DNA from: Favolaschia claudopus
Taxonomy: Eukaryota > Basidiomycota > Agaricomycetes > Agaricales > Mycenaceae
Assembly: GCA_037176885.1 (NCBI GenBank)
Contig: JAWWNJ010000065.1
Location: 1,302,001-1,366,000, forward strand
Direction of reading: 5' to 3'
DNA length: 64,000 nt
Shown here: piece by piece, positions 35,629 through 46,831 of the stretch
How positions within the stretch are numbered: the stretch's first letter is position 1
How the letters are laid out: each line of letters starts with the position of its first letter
Translations under genes and position numbers: made by a program
Notes under the pieces: model-generated
Told to the model about the DNA's origin: nothing
Seen by the model: the letters and a program-made list of their open reading frames with translations, nothing else
The model's database searches: none

Positions 35629-36512
35629 CTCGGTGTCCACAAAAGTAACCGGAAATGTCGATATTTCGACGCGATCACGTGGGTTTCCCACGGTTTCTGC
35701 ACCTGGCTGCATACCTTTCAATGTGAGTAGATCATTCCCTAAGTTTCTTGGAGATCTTCTCTTTTTACATCACTCTAGAGCTAGTTGAATTCATGATGTT
35801 ATTGTTTGGCAATGCCAAGTTGTCAACGTTGTGCAAGAAATTGGTTGCTGTTTGCTCAAATAAGCATGGTTGACCATTTTTGCACAATGCATGCTACATT
35901 AGCGCTCTATTGGTATCTTTCAAGCCCTTTGAACCATTCCAAATGATGCACTATTGGACCAGAATTGTGGAAACCAGAATTTTCAACCTTTTGCTTAAAT
36001 TTCAGTTTTGCACTCACATTTATGCAAGTTTGAAGACAGCAGCAATAGCAATAGGCCTCTTAAACACAATCAGTGTTCATTATTAGGTGGAATAACACCA
36101 GAACTGATTGAATTGTTGCTTAAAACACCCCAAATAACTGTCTGACGATCGGTTGAAAGTGACAGACTGAGACAGTCAAAATAAACGCTACAGATATCAA
36201 CTGTACACAGTTTCTTTTCAACATTGAGTGTTCGTGCCCACAAAAGGACACCATGCTGAAGAGTCTTGCAAAATCAAAACCATAATTTTCCTCCCAGAAC
36301 AAGCTGTGTTGCACTGACTTTGTTGATCACCATCAAAATACAGCTGATAGATTTGTCCCTCTACAACGGTCTCTCCTGAGCAGCTTTACACATGATATGT
36401 ATGATATGTGACCAAAATAAAGCAAGGATTACGCCTATCTAGTTTGCTTCCGAAAATACTACAAATTTGGCAAGCAATAAGCGAATTTCCGGTTACTTTT
36501 GTGGACACCGAG
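35629..36512. mobile_element. 884 bp nonautonomous Tc1-type element, copy 2
   Basis: This is the inverted, nearly identical partner of 27221-28104, flanked by TA. The near-identity suggests a recent transposition burst or gene conversion between the two copies. Confidence 0.85.
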
Positions 36513-36514
36513 TA

Positions 36515-37189
36515 GTACGTTCATTAATCATTTGTCCGAGCAGAGACTCCAAATTGAACTATTGAACAGTTGTATATTTCTCAGCATTATCTTATAACAA
36601 AATTGCACGCCACGCAATGTGCATACACCAAGGCTCCAACCATTTCCGTTTGTAAACGTTTATACACGGTTATAATTGTTTTCGTTTCCGTTTTATTTGC
36701 CAGGGTGCGGAAACAGTTTATAAACTGTTTACATGCTGGGGGTAATTAGCAGTGTTCCACCGCAGTAAATGAGGTCAGAAAAAGGGAGTTTATATCACAG
36801 CACCCTTAAGAATGCCCTCAGAATGCTTTCTCTGTGATACCTGACGTTGCAGGCCTCAGCCGTTTGCGTTGTGGTAGAGGTTCCAGATAAGGAAATACCC
36901 CGCTTGGTCCCGCGAGCAGCCAATCAGAACGCTGAAGATCAGAGCGTTCCCAAGCATTGATTGCATTGATCATGGACTGGACAAGACGTGTTACGGGTGC
37001 TTTCTTTACATAAAATTACCAGGAGTGTCATTGCATCTGCAACCCCAACTCCTGTTCCATGCACTGAGAAAGAGATTGTATTGAATTGGATTTTGCGCGG
37101 TAGATGGGAGCGAAAAGCGGCTTCCTAAAACAAGGCCCAAGACTTCTGACAACAGAAAGTGTACCTTCCTAATACCAGCTCGACAAAAC
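36515..37189. other. No recognised gene
   Basis: Positions 36650-36745 contain repeated 'gtttataaac' and 'cgtttata' palindromic words that also appear near 49720-49755 and 50460. No gene is recognised. Confidence 0.35.
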
Positions 37190-37500
37190 TTGGATCTTAC
37201 CTTCTGCAGCCACAACTGTGGCAGTCGGACGCTCGTTGTGGAAAGAACCGGATGAATATGATCAATATTTCGACACCGACCAGTTTACAGCCGCACAGCA
37301 AGAAATAGATAGAATTGAGCGCGAGGCCTTGGGAGGTGTGTGTTCCATTTTGATTGATGGCCGTCTTGCTCACCAGCTGCTACTTGGAACCAGACCATTC
37401 ACCCGTTTGCTTCCACATCAGCTACTGCCCCGGCGGCACGAACATCTTCTGGTGCCCAGTTCCTTGCACAGTTCCGTGCAAAACATGTGGCCGCACTTTG
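37190..37500 (+). pseudogene. Unassigned gene fragment
   Basis: A plus-strand segment encodes KEPDEYDQYFDTDQFTAAQQEIDRIEREAL, an acidic stretch typical of N-termini of fungal nuclear proteins. A GTGTGT donor follows at about 37336 and an acceptor CAG at about 37393. Beyond it one frame reads a Ser/Thr/Ala-rich piece ending QFLAQFRAKHVAALW. The splice phase does not fit cleanly, so the model is uncertain. I do not recognise the family. Confidence 0.3.
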
Positions 37501-37893
37501 GATTGTAGGGAGTGGATGGTGGATGGAAATGCACATTCAACAGCTAATCAGAGTCAACTATATAATGGACCATTGTCAATGCTAGATAGTGATACATAGA
37601 AACATTCGCAATAGAAGTTGAGAAAATTCAACATCTCTTCGTATCCGGCGCTATTTTGAATTCTTTTTCAAATCCTCCTGGCGTGGGACCCAGTACATTG
37701 AAAAAAAAAAAAAACCACTAGCGAGGCCAAGCGACATCTGTCACAATTCGTTTTTGCATCATTCAAGAACTAGTCTTTCAATTTTACAGCTTTCGCTCAA
37801 GTCCAAGTTTAGGGACATCGTAGATGGGACTCTCCTCAGATCTGTTGAGCCAGATTTTCTATTTTCTTCTTAGCATACGACGAACGGACTATA

Positions 37894-38157
37894 CTGTGGT
37901 ATTTCGTTCAATTAGTAAGGCCATTTGGGGTGTGACACCTCTTACCAACTTGACCTTGGTAAGAGGACCTTGGGACAGTGTGACTTACGAAAATTTTCGT
38001 ATTTTACCTCCCTTGTTTGGCCCAATAACACACCAAAATGCGAGTGACACCCGAGAACCTTTGGTAGGAGCCCTCTGTGACCCTGTGACTTACGAAAATT
38101 TTCGTAGGATTTTGGGTCTGTGACAAGTGACACTACTAATTGAACGAAATACTACAG
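37894..38157. mobile_element. 264 bp MITE (CTGT family)
   Basis: The inverted ends CTGTGGTATTTCGTTCAATT / CTGTAGTATTTCGTTCAATT are flanked by TA. Inside are two copies of a perfect 16 bp palindrome (TACGAAAATTTTCGTA) at 37986-38001 and 38091-38106. The CTGTA start links it to the 254 bp family. Confidence 0.75.
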
Positions 38158-38184
38158 TATCTTCTCGAAAAGGCTAAATCACGT

Positions 38185-39689
38185 CAGGTGCCTCTTGATC
38201 TCTTACCACGAGGTCGGACAATGGTGGTCGGCAATACTCCGCCAATTTCAAACTCCGACATCAGCACATTCAGTGGTATGGCCGTTTTCCTCATCCTGCA
38301 GGCACATTGAGAGAAAATTTTGACTGTAGAAGATGGTTGCATGGCATGTCGTGAAGAAATGATTGTTGCGGATTTTTGAATTTCGGCCCCCAAGTATGCA
38401 AACCTGGCAGTTCTGACCAAACATCGGTGCATATCTAAGGAACTAGGGGGAATATGGAAAATCGGCAACAATCATTTTCTTGACAGTAATGAATCACATT
38501 TTTGCAAACTGTTGTCTGAATATTCAACAAGCTGCACTGAGAAGTAAATCTTGGAGGGCCGTCCGAGCGTGCATATGGTAGATTCCAGAATAAGGCACGA
38601 TTTTGACCCAATTTTTTTTGCGAGACGAACTAAAATGACTCCTAATCGTGCTTGCAATACAAATCCGACCTTCTGAGACTCACGGAAAGATGTTCTGAGT
38701 AAAAGAGTACAAGGAGTAGCAAGTACTTTCCAAATGCGGCAATACCGGTTTTCCCATCACCGAATTTTGGCAGCGTTGCCGACCACCACGGACAAGAGGG
38801 GAGTCGGGCTTGCGCCCCGCTCTCAAAATTTCGACAGCACCTCGTCGTCCCGTCGACCCCTTCATTGAAGGATACAAGCATGCCATTAAACTGGCGAAAT
38901 CGTTCCTCCCAACGTCATCCGCAACGCCGAGGTGCATCCACCTCATTTCGACGCTAAACTCGCTGCAACCCACGCTATCTGCTTCCATCCGGTTTCCAAA
39001 CACTCAGACAGCATCGTTCACCCCACACGACGTCCTGCGATAGCCAATTCATCAACCATGTCGCCCGTCCTCGACACCCTTTACGTGTCACACGCTCCCG
39101 CGTATCACTCGCTTGCTCACGCACGCCCCGCTCACCTGCACAGTTGTTCGCCAAATCCGTCACTTGCGTCGAGCTTGCTCCCACATCCCTGTCCCCCTTC
39201 CATTCATCCATCACCGACCCCAGAACCGCGACGTACTGGACCGGCCTGCCCAAGATTCGAGGCGAGCGGCTAGTGTACCGACGTTGTCGATAGGCCGCCG
39301 GGAAACACGCGGGGGTGGTGCCCCGTTTGTTTAGCTCCTGGCCAGTAATGCTGGTTAAACCAAGGTTTCACAGCAGTTTCAGTTTCCGTGGCTCGCTGGC
39401 GTGGTGGACCCGAGTCGATGGGATCTTGCGATGCGAGCAGGTTGCCTCGCTCCAAGGCCGACCTCTCTATGCCCCCTTTTCTTTTCTTTCTCTATGTCCT
39501 TATGTCCAGTTGCCGTTCCCAGTTGATGGATACTTTCACCCACCCTCTCACACGACTATACTCTACATACCACGGACGAAACTTTTACTCTTACCTTCCA
39601 TTACCTATCGCCTTCGGGCACCGCGTCTTAGCACTGAGGGTTTTGCTTGTTGCGGTATAGAAATGCAGAAAAAAAAAAAAAAAAAAAAA
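38185..39689 (+). mobile_element. Retroposed segment with poly-A tail and target duplication
   Basis: The segment ends in 21 A (39669-39689). The bases after the tail, GGCTAAATCACGT (39690-39702), repeat the bases just before the segment (38172-38184). With tail-derived A's the shared block is up to 17 bp. This is the signature of LINE-driven target-primed reverse transcription. The inserted 1.5 kb contains no recognisable RT or host protein; its open frames (for example 38810-39043) have no known domain. It may be a 5'-truncated LINE tail, a SINE-like unit or a retrocopy of a noncoding or poorly conserved RNA. Confidence 0.75.
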
Positions 39690-40087
39690 GGCTAAATCAC
39701 GTGGGGCAACCGTACTTGGTTGCTCTCTATACCGGGAACTTCTCCATTCCGATGGTGATGGCAAAACGGTCGAGGTTCCCACGGTGGGTCATTGTTTTTC
39801 CTCCTCCAAGGGGAAATCCCTCGGCCGGGAGAACGCGTTTTCGGCACCCAGAAAAGCCTCGGAATGACCGATTTTTCCGCCGCTCACTTTGCAACTAACT
39901 CGCGTCCCCTCGCGTTTTCGTTATTACCATATCTGAGAGGAATCAACGATCAAGTCTAACACATCTTCGCCGCAGTTGGGATTTGCAGTTGAGCACAGAG
40001 TATACTCCATCCACCCAGCACTGGCACTGAATTGTGAGGGTATGAGGTCGTTTGAACAGTCAGGAGGTACTAGATGACGCTCTGCTG

Positions 40088-40811
40088 TTAACTTAAGATT
40101 TTCAACGGTACCGGTAGTGTACCGGTGCGGTCCGTATTAATCTCAGGGTAACTCTTATACACCGTCTTCAGGAAATCCTCATAAGTTCCTGTAGTGTACT
40201 CCGGCAGTGCTCTCCACTGCTCCTTCTTCTTTGCACCAAGGTAATTGGTCAAATGTTCTTTTCGCGATTGGTCGGTAGTGATACCAGCCAACTCGAATAT
40301 TTGCCCAACATGATCTACGAAGGTTTTTAGGTCCTCATAGTCATCCGTGGCGAACTTGGGAGCGTTTGAATCCCAAGCACAAGGAATTTTGAAGCTCGCA
40401 ACCCTAGGGTTTTGAGCGTTCGGTGCGTTTTCGTCAGCCATCGCGTTTGACGATGATTGAGATGAAGGTAAGGTTTGCGAACTTTGTGTAGCAGAAGGAG
40501 AGTCTGGAGGAATGGTTTGTTCCTCTTCAACTTCCTCCTCTATGGTAGATTGTGTGTTTGGATCCGACAGAGTATTCGTGATAGCTTTTTGCTTTCCTTT
40601 GTACGCTGTAACCCGTTCCTTGGCTTTGGCTCGAGATTGTGATCTCCCTGCCTCAGTAGGAGTACGCTTTTTCTTCCTAGGAAGAGGATCTAAGTCTGTT
40701 GGTGTACTTAACCGACTAGACCGGCGTGGTTTAGGTTTCGCGAAAGATGTGGAAGCAAGTTCGCCGTCCGCAGATATTTCTGACGAGTCTGGTTGTACCG
40801 AAATGTTGACC
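40088..40811 (-). pseudogene. Ty3-type gag, N-terminal part only
   Basis: The minus-strand frame is open for about 241 codons, with the first ATG at 40441. The upstream part is rich in Lys/Arg/Ser/Thr (PLPRKKKRTPTEAGRS). The downstream part, FKIPCAWDSNAPKFATDD, VGQIFELAGITTDQSRKEHL and ALPEYTTGTYEDFLKTVY, fits the gag fold of basidiomycete Ty3 elements, which drives capsid assembly. It ends at TAA after about 118 residues of gag, far short of a gag-pol. No zinc knuckle, protease or RT follows. It lies about 330 bases downstream of the inverted LTR-like repeat, which supports an LTR-gag order. Translation from an upstream non-ATG start or a spliced leader is possible. Confidence 0.6.
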
Positions 40812-41572
40812 TAAGTCAACGGCACTTTTAACGAATAATTCGTTCTTCCTGGATGTAAGTCCAAGGTATGTATAATCCTGTATAGGGAAGGTAGAGACAT
40901 TTCTATACGCAACAAGTCCAGACTTGGCTTGAGATTTCTACTTTGAAGTATAGAAATAGATGGATGAACCCCTCGCGGTGGGCTCCAGATGAAACGCTGA
41001 CTATAGGGCAACTGTGGAAAACACCCAAGAAATGAAAGGAATTAAATCCCCAATCAAATCCCAAATATAATCCTAAACCACTATTAGATCGACGTGCGAG
41101 GTTCGGGGTTCCAGTCCAGTATAGACTGTGGCAATCCAACTATTCTAATACTCAAAATATACTAAACTCGAGCTTTCGCAATTGCTGACTTTGTACAGAG
41201 AACGTCTATACGAGTCCTATGTTGACACAGGAAGTGTGGGTTTCAACATAGGTTTGAGATGTAACTCTTCTCAAGAGGTTTAGGTGTTTAAGTCGCTTGT
41301 TAAGCCAATATATTCCACGCGTAAGATGTCCGATAACTGTTTCACGCGTCCCGTAGGTCAAAAGTTCTTATAATTCCACGCGTAAGTTCCCAAAAGTTTC
41401 CAATATTCCACGCGTACAATTCAAGAGATGATCCAACAGACAATATATATTGACGAAACAAACCAAAGAAACAAATAAGCTTCTGGAGTTTATCTCGAAT
41501 GGAGTCCAACTTCTAGTTGTTCACGAAGCCGACACTGGCTTGACGCTCACAACGAGAGGAGGGAATCCACTA

Positions 41573-42227
41573 CTCATCATTCCCAAAAATAACCGGAAAT
41601 TCCAATTTTACATGTTCCTGTGACTATGCTGACTATTTTTTTTGGTCGTGATCCTCTTCTACATCATGTTTTGAGTCAGGTCTACCACTTTGACCAACCA
41701 TGAACTGTCTTCCAGCACCCAGTATATCAAGATTACATTTATTTGTTGTTTCCGCGTGACTTTCCTTACAGTGGCGGCGGGATCTGATGCCACCCCCCAA
41801 AAAATGATGGGGCCCCAATCGACTCCACTTGCATCAAAAGTTCCAGAAATGGGCTGTTCTATTTTTAGGGGTGCCATCAGATCCCGCCGCCACTGTATTT
41901 GGGGTTGTGCGACAAAAAATCCAAAGGTCTCTGTGACGGTAAATTATGTTTAGGCCTATAGGAAGCTCCCCATGAAATATTGGAGCAATTGAAGGTGTCC
42001 TTGTCTTTGAATGGCCACAACAAGTTTTGGGGAAAATGTTGAATTTCTCACGCATAGGATTTCATCGCTAATTTCCCCACGGTAACAGCACAGTTGGGGG
42101 ATTGTATGTTCGGGACATGAAGATGTGTCTATTTGCTTGCCAATATGTCATTTTCTTTAAGGAATTACTGGGCTCTGGGGCAAACATAGGGGAGTTTTCA
42201 TTTCCGGTTATTTTTGTGTATGATGAG
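41573..42227. mobile_element. Miniature TIR element X, complete copy (X2)
   Basis: The inverted ends CTCATCATTCCCAAAAATAA and CTCATCATACACAAAAATAA have TA on each side. It interrupts the LTR-like repeat at a TA that is single in copy b ('ttctctagtcgattc'). X2 in turn holds the 127 bp element at 41769-41895. Its ends resemble those of the Tc1 group at 26686 and 27221. Confidence 0.8.
41769..41895. mobile_element. 127 bp MITE, CAGTGGCGGC ends, copy 1
   Basis: Perfect inverted ends CAGTGGCGGCGGGATCTGAT are flanked by TA. The paralogous empty site in X1 reads 'ccttatttgggg' with one TA, which proves insertion with TA duplication. CAGT-type ends plus TA point to the Tc1/mariner superfamily. Confidence 0.9.
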
Positions 42228-43222
42228 TAGAGAAGCAGTACAGAATACAATGCCTTTTATACCTTTCACTAATAAATAATAAGAGACCGAACATTTGACA
42301 AACGGGTATATTGTGAGAGAAACTAGGGCCCGCTATGCCCTCGCCCTATCCTTAGTGGCCAGAACAGGAAATAGATCAAAGGTTCATTCAATCCAAGTCC
42401 TTATCCCGATCATTATGTTATGACAGTGGGCCGCAGCGGCCCAATCAATATTGCCCAACTTGGCAGTAATACCCTTGGTATCATTGTCCCTCTTCTGACC
42501 TAGCTCCGTGATCGTAATACGGCGGCAGCCAACTCGGCATGACGTGTAGTTCCTTTGTAGGAATATTCTACTTACGCAAACCCTCGCACATGGTTTATAG
42601 AATTATTCGTGAAAGCCTCTTGCCTCCAGGAAACACTCCTTCTGGCCTTTCGGCAGGTTTTTATGAGTCCCAAGTTATATCCCACTCATTGTGCCTTTGG
42701 TCGGAACACAGGGCGACTCCCAATCCTATTCCGGATGGTTAGAGACCTATCGTGATAGGTCTGTTCTGGAATATTATAACTTCCACGCTATACCAGCGCA
42801 GTCGTAGACAGTGCCAGACCTGCCACTAGTGTATAATCCTTTAACTGGCCGCTCAGGCAAACACCAGTCCTCATACGAGCGTATTCCCGTGGTATTTAAT
42901 GTATTACTCTTTTAATACAATAGCACTTGAACTGAAAATGAATAAATTCAGCCCTGGCCCAATACCGGGTCTATCAACGCAGCCGCAGATTCTGAGTCTG
43001 GGCGTCAATGGTCAAGTCCATATACTACTTACAACGGCGCACACGTTGAGTACCGGCCAACCACAAGCAGACGTCTCAAGAATGACCGCTGTGCCTTCTC
43101 CGACATCCCAAGTGCTGCATCATCTACTCTATATCGATGATAATGTCCACAGCACTCACCAGATGTGGATCAACACAGGCCATGACAACAGACGACCCTC
43201 TTTTGGTGGCAGAGCTTCAATA

Positions 43223-43421
43223 GAGAGGTTGTGCGAGCGACCCAGGTCGCTTTTTGACCGCTCATATCTCCGCAGCGATGGATACCACGTCTGAGCTCCA
43301 AGCGACCTAGAAGAGTATTGTCCTGGGACATTCCTAGGTCGCTGGGATATCACATCTGATACTGCTCGTTGTGGAGATCTAAGCGGTTTAATAGCGACCT
43401 GGGTCGCTCACACAACCTCCC
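43223..43421. mobile_element. 199 bp fold-back MITE (GAGAGGTTGTGCGAGCG), copy 1
   Basis: This is one of four copies (others at 49767, 50032 and 51142). The two halves are near-complementary along most of the length. Each half carries the near-palindrome AGCGACC(C/T)(A/G)GGTCGCT. TA flanks both sides. Confidence 0.8.
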
Positions 43422-43423
43422 TA

Positions 43424-44674
43424 ATGTAGGCTTCAATCCCCAATACCGAGTACACAGTATTGCGCGCCGTAGAGGCCTTGCTTGAGTAATGTGCAGAGAA
43501 GATATTTTCGAGAAGAGGACTGGAATGTGACTCCACATAACAGCCTGAGACTCAGGAACATGGTTAGCGAGGGCGGAGTCCTCGACCGTCGACCTGTGGG
43601 CTAACGAGGCCGCGTCTGCCTGTTGGTGGAAGGGCCTCGCAGTGAGCGGAGGGCGGCGGAGGCCCCATTGTCGTCGCCCGAGGTTGCCATGGGTGACTCA
43701 TCAATTTCGGGGCCGAGCGACACTCAAGCCCCGTCCTCCCCTCTTTCCCGCGTTAGGAGCTCGTTGGGAGCTGTTGAAGCAGACATGTTCAGGGACCGGC
43801 TGTGAGGTAGAGTGCAGAGGCCGAGAGAGGTGGGCAGGAGAAGGCACTGAAAGCAGCCCACAGAGAAAACAGACCACCACCAGATTTGATCTGACGACGA
43901 CGACGGGAATTCGCACGAAAAGAGTGAGCGAGAGCTCAATATGTTGTCCAAAGGTAAGTTATGAAAGGTAAGTTATGGGAGGTCTCTTGAGCACACAGAG
44001 CCCAGGAGCGAGAAGTAGCAAGACTATTTTGAGATGATGGTGGTTGACAGTACTACACATAGACTAAGTGGGAATTATAAACTACTAGCAGGAACTCGTG
44101 CTCCGCTACGAAGGAATAAATATAATTGAAGTATACATTGCCCAGATTCAGAGCTCAAGCAAATTCAGGATCCATTAAATATGTGTTCTTGCCTCGTCTG
44201 GGTCGTAGCTGAAGGGCCGCTTTTGACCACGGCTGAAACAAAAGCTTGCATTCCAGGATCTCAGTCCCAATCCTTATTTTGAGCCCCTTCTCCTCTGATG
44301 AATCCAGTAGGACAATCAGTGAGAGCAGCGAGCAAAGAGAAAATGACTCTCGTAGGAATTGCCAAGGAGGTGCAGGATGGGGAGTTTCGATTTTTGATCA
44401 CTTGAAAGTGAACACAGAGAGAACTTTGAACAACACACATACAGCTCAGAGAATGAACAGAAGAGATTCCATGCATGCATGGTCAGAGACATACAGTGGA
44501 CATTCATGATGACACCAATAGGATAAGCCAATTTCAAGTTTTCTCGCTCCTGGGCTTGAAACATGAGAAGAAGAGCCAGCAATAAGTGTACTCGTAGGTA
44601 AGTTTTGAGATTTGTGGAGAGTGAGAAGTAGGACAACCATATCAAGATCCAAACTCATTTGAATAGAGCAAGAA
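43424..44674. other. No recognised gene
   Basis: Open frame 43623-43805 (plus) is Ser/Pro-rich (SSISGPSDTQAPSSPLSRVR), like an ORF N-terminus, but is short and unassigned. Similar purine-rich words recur around 43960-44020 and 44590-44630. Nothing else is recognised. Confidence 0.3.
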
Positions 44675-44676
44675 TA

Positions 44677-44871
44677 GAGACTTTGCGGTAGCCACCGGTG
44701 GCTTTCGGTGGCTCCTCGTGTGCAATGGTTTTTTGAGTCTACGATTCAAGGTAGCCACCATGGAATCCCCTCAATAGGACGTACAAGTGGTGGCTAATAC
44801 AGTCACACGCTGTCATTCGGTCTCGAGAAAAACTGGTCACCTAAAGCCACCGGTGGCTACCGCAAAGTCTC
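44677..44871. mobile_element. 195 bp MITE with GCCACCGGTGGC palindromes
   Basis: The ends GAGACTTTGCGGTAGCCACC are inverted, TA on each side. A perfect 12 bp palindrome GCCACCGGTGGC lies in each terminal repeat. The GAGACTTTG start resembles copy 3 of the fold-back family. Confidence 0.75.
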
Positions 44872-44873
44872 TA

Positions 44874-46002
44874 ATGTAACTGGAGGCCATTGAAAAAAAA
44901 TCCAGTAAAGTATTATCGGTCAGAAAGGCGAGCAGTCTGTACATGATGACACTCTTGGGGTACGAAATAGTTTGTGAATACATCAGAGCTCCAATATGAC
45001 CTCCAGCAGGGCTCAAATGCGTGCTTGAGCCCACTTGTTTACATCGAAAAGCTCACGGCAGTTGTGGAGACTTGTGGAGCCGCACGGAGCTGTTGACGGA
45101 GTCGTCAACGCGTCAACACCTGTCAATTAAAATCGAAAACGAAAGAAGATCAAAACCCGCATTCTTTTTCCGAATGCTTTGACAGTTGTACGACATCCTC
45201 GGCAAAGCCGCCGAAAACAAAGTCAGGTACTTCGTCAATTCGTGTCGCTTTTTGGTCGCGTTTTTTTTCATAGCCTCGCAATAGCAGCCCCGGAGCACCG
45301 GGCGTTCCCTGCTATCCAATTTATATCCTGCAATACTTGCGGAAAACTACTCATTACCTGCACCTGTCAAACTACGCACTGGGTGTCCAAAAAGAAGAAC
45401 CTTAAAACTTCAATTGCGTACATGCTATGCAGGTAATCAACCTAACGTTCGTTCCTAAGCACTGCGCTTCGTAAAATTATATGCCCAAGTCCCGTATAAA
45501 CGCAGCCCTTGGACACTAACTTCACAATGTAGCTGCCACTGAGGCACCAGGGGCGCCGTAAAATCCTACCATAGGCAAATAGGCCCTTTCCGCGATCCCC
45601 TGCATCCTTGACCTCTGTCTCGCAGATAAACCGAAGATCTGGACTGAACTTATTACGAGGAGATTTAGTGCATGATGTTTGGCGAGCGTGAGGCACAATC
45701 ACATAAGTTTTGGGAGACTTGACACAAGGAGTATGGGGCAAAAGAGTGAGGTGCAGACCGTCTTCTGGGTACTACCCGATTATCCATAGTCGTCATAATG
45801 GATGCAACCGTTCTTCATGTTCTTATACTAAGCACCGTACGGCTGTGGTATATATGCTGCCGCTCACTTAGTTTTGTACAGCGGCCAATCTGGCCACGGA
45901 AAATCCTTGGCTGACAGACCCCCTAAATTCGCAGATTTTAGCTCAGATTCAAGGGTGCGCCGGCATTCAAACCGGCGACTAAGGGCTGGTTAGTTAGTCC
46001 GG
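44874..46002. other. No recognised gene
   Basis: Short open frames only. A tRNA-arm-like sequence (CGCCGGTTTGAATGCCGGCG on the minus strand) lies at about 45957-45976, without a full tRNA. The word 'ctgctcacttagt' and neighbours recur near 49500. Confidence 0.35.
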
Positions 46003-46075
46003 ACTTCACTTGCATCAAAAGTTCCAGAAATGGGCTGGTCTATTTTTAGGGTGGCATAAGATCCCGCCGCCACTG
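46003..46075. mobile_element. 127 bp MITE, half copy
   Basis: This matches the right half of the CAGTGGCGGC family, ending in CCGCCGCCACTG. The left terminal repeat is absent, so it is a truncated relic. Confidence 0.7.
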
Positions 46076-46461
46076 GTGACTGTAGGCACTGTTTCAATGG
46101 TGTCTCAGCCTCAGAATGGTACACAAACCGCCAGAAATCGAGAGGAAGAGAAAGCTTTGAACAAGCGATGCTGATCGCAACTGATGATTGATGATCATTG
46201 CTTTTTCTGTGGGGTGGGTCGTGGGATTCCAGAGATCGTACACCTCTTGATTGTCTTGGCACCGCGGAAAGCATGACCAAAACGTGACCACACGTGATAT
46301 TCCCACGGCTTGCGCAAGTTCGTAGAGCCCCCTCTGTCAGGTTTTTCGCCCCGAAAACTCGAAGGCAGTGTTTTGTACATAGTTGTCAAAGCCCACATTC
46401 CAATAACCTCAAACTCGGTAAACGGGCCGCAAACCCTGCAACCTATCCTTTCTGCACCGTA

Positions 46462-46715
46462 CTGTAGTATTACGACCAGTTGTTCACATAACGGGTAACG
46501 GCCCGCCATGAACTGAACAATTTTGGTACCCGTAACGCGTAACAGCGACTTTTTCCGCCCAAAAAGGCAAGAAAATGTCAAAAATTTCGCGCCGGCATCC
46601 GCCGGCGCTCCATATATGGTAACTTTCCTTTGATTGCCGACCGGTGAACAATGTTCCCAGTGAACGATTAGGCTAACGCGTAACGCCCAGTGAACAATCG
46701 GTCGTAATAGTACAG
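46462..46715. mobile_element. 254 bp MITE, copy 2 (CTGTA family)
   Basis: Same length and layout as 34089-34342 but clearly diverged in sequence. The left flank is TA; the right flank reads GT, perhaps mutated. Confidence 0.7.
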
Positions 46716-46739
46716 GTGTGTAGGAGCCTGAAGGCATGC

Positions 46740-46831
46740 CAGCCTTGGGAGCAAGCTCCCCCAATTACCGATTAGCGGCTATGCAATTACGCCTACAAGG
46801 ACTACGTAAAACGTCTGGGTTTTTGACACTA
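46740..46831 (-). mobile_element. Terminus of a second hAT-type element
   Basis: Read on the minus strand from 46831, TAGTGTCAAAAACCCAGAC continues with clear similarity over about 47 bases to the terminal region of the hAT-type element at 6893-9525 (its right end, read inward). The bases just outside are GAGAAAGC, the same octamer that flanks the other element. The opposite end of this element was not found. Its TAG supplies the stop codon of the DUF7923 gene. Confidence 0.5.

Larger units (their letters stand above)
40991..43125 (-). mobile_element. 1.48 kb unit with LTR-like repeat, inverted copy c
   Basis: This is the reverse complement of 13585-15063. The LTR-like repeat proper is 41140-42979. 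It contains miniature element X2 (41573-42227), which itself contains a 127 bp element. After removing X2 and one TA, lengths agree to within a base or two with copy b. Next to it on the minus strand lies the Ty3-type gag. Confidence 0.65.

Noticed and set aside
37701..37714. A14 run as a possible retroposon tail
   Set aside because: I could not find a matching target duplication upstream, so there is no evidence for retroposition.
42899..43294. 131-codon open frame also seen at 13532-13810 on the other strand
   Set aside because: The frame is shared only because the LTR-like repeat is duplicated; it has no domain and crosses a MITE boundary.
46195..46764. 189-codon open frame, minus strand
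   Set aside because: It crosses the 254 bp MITE and its flanks, so it is a composite of noncoding repeats.
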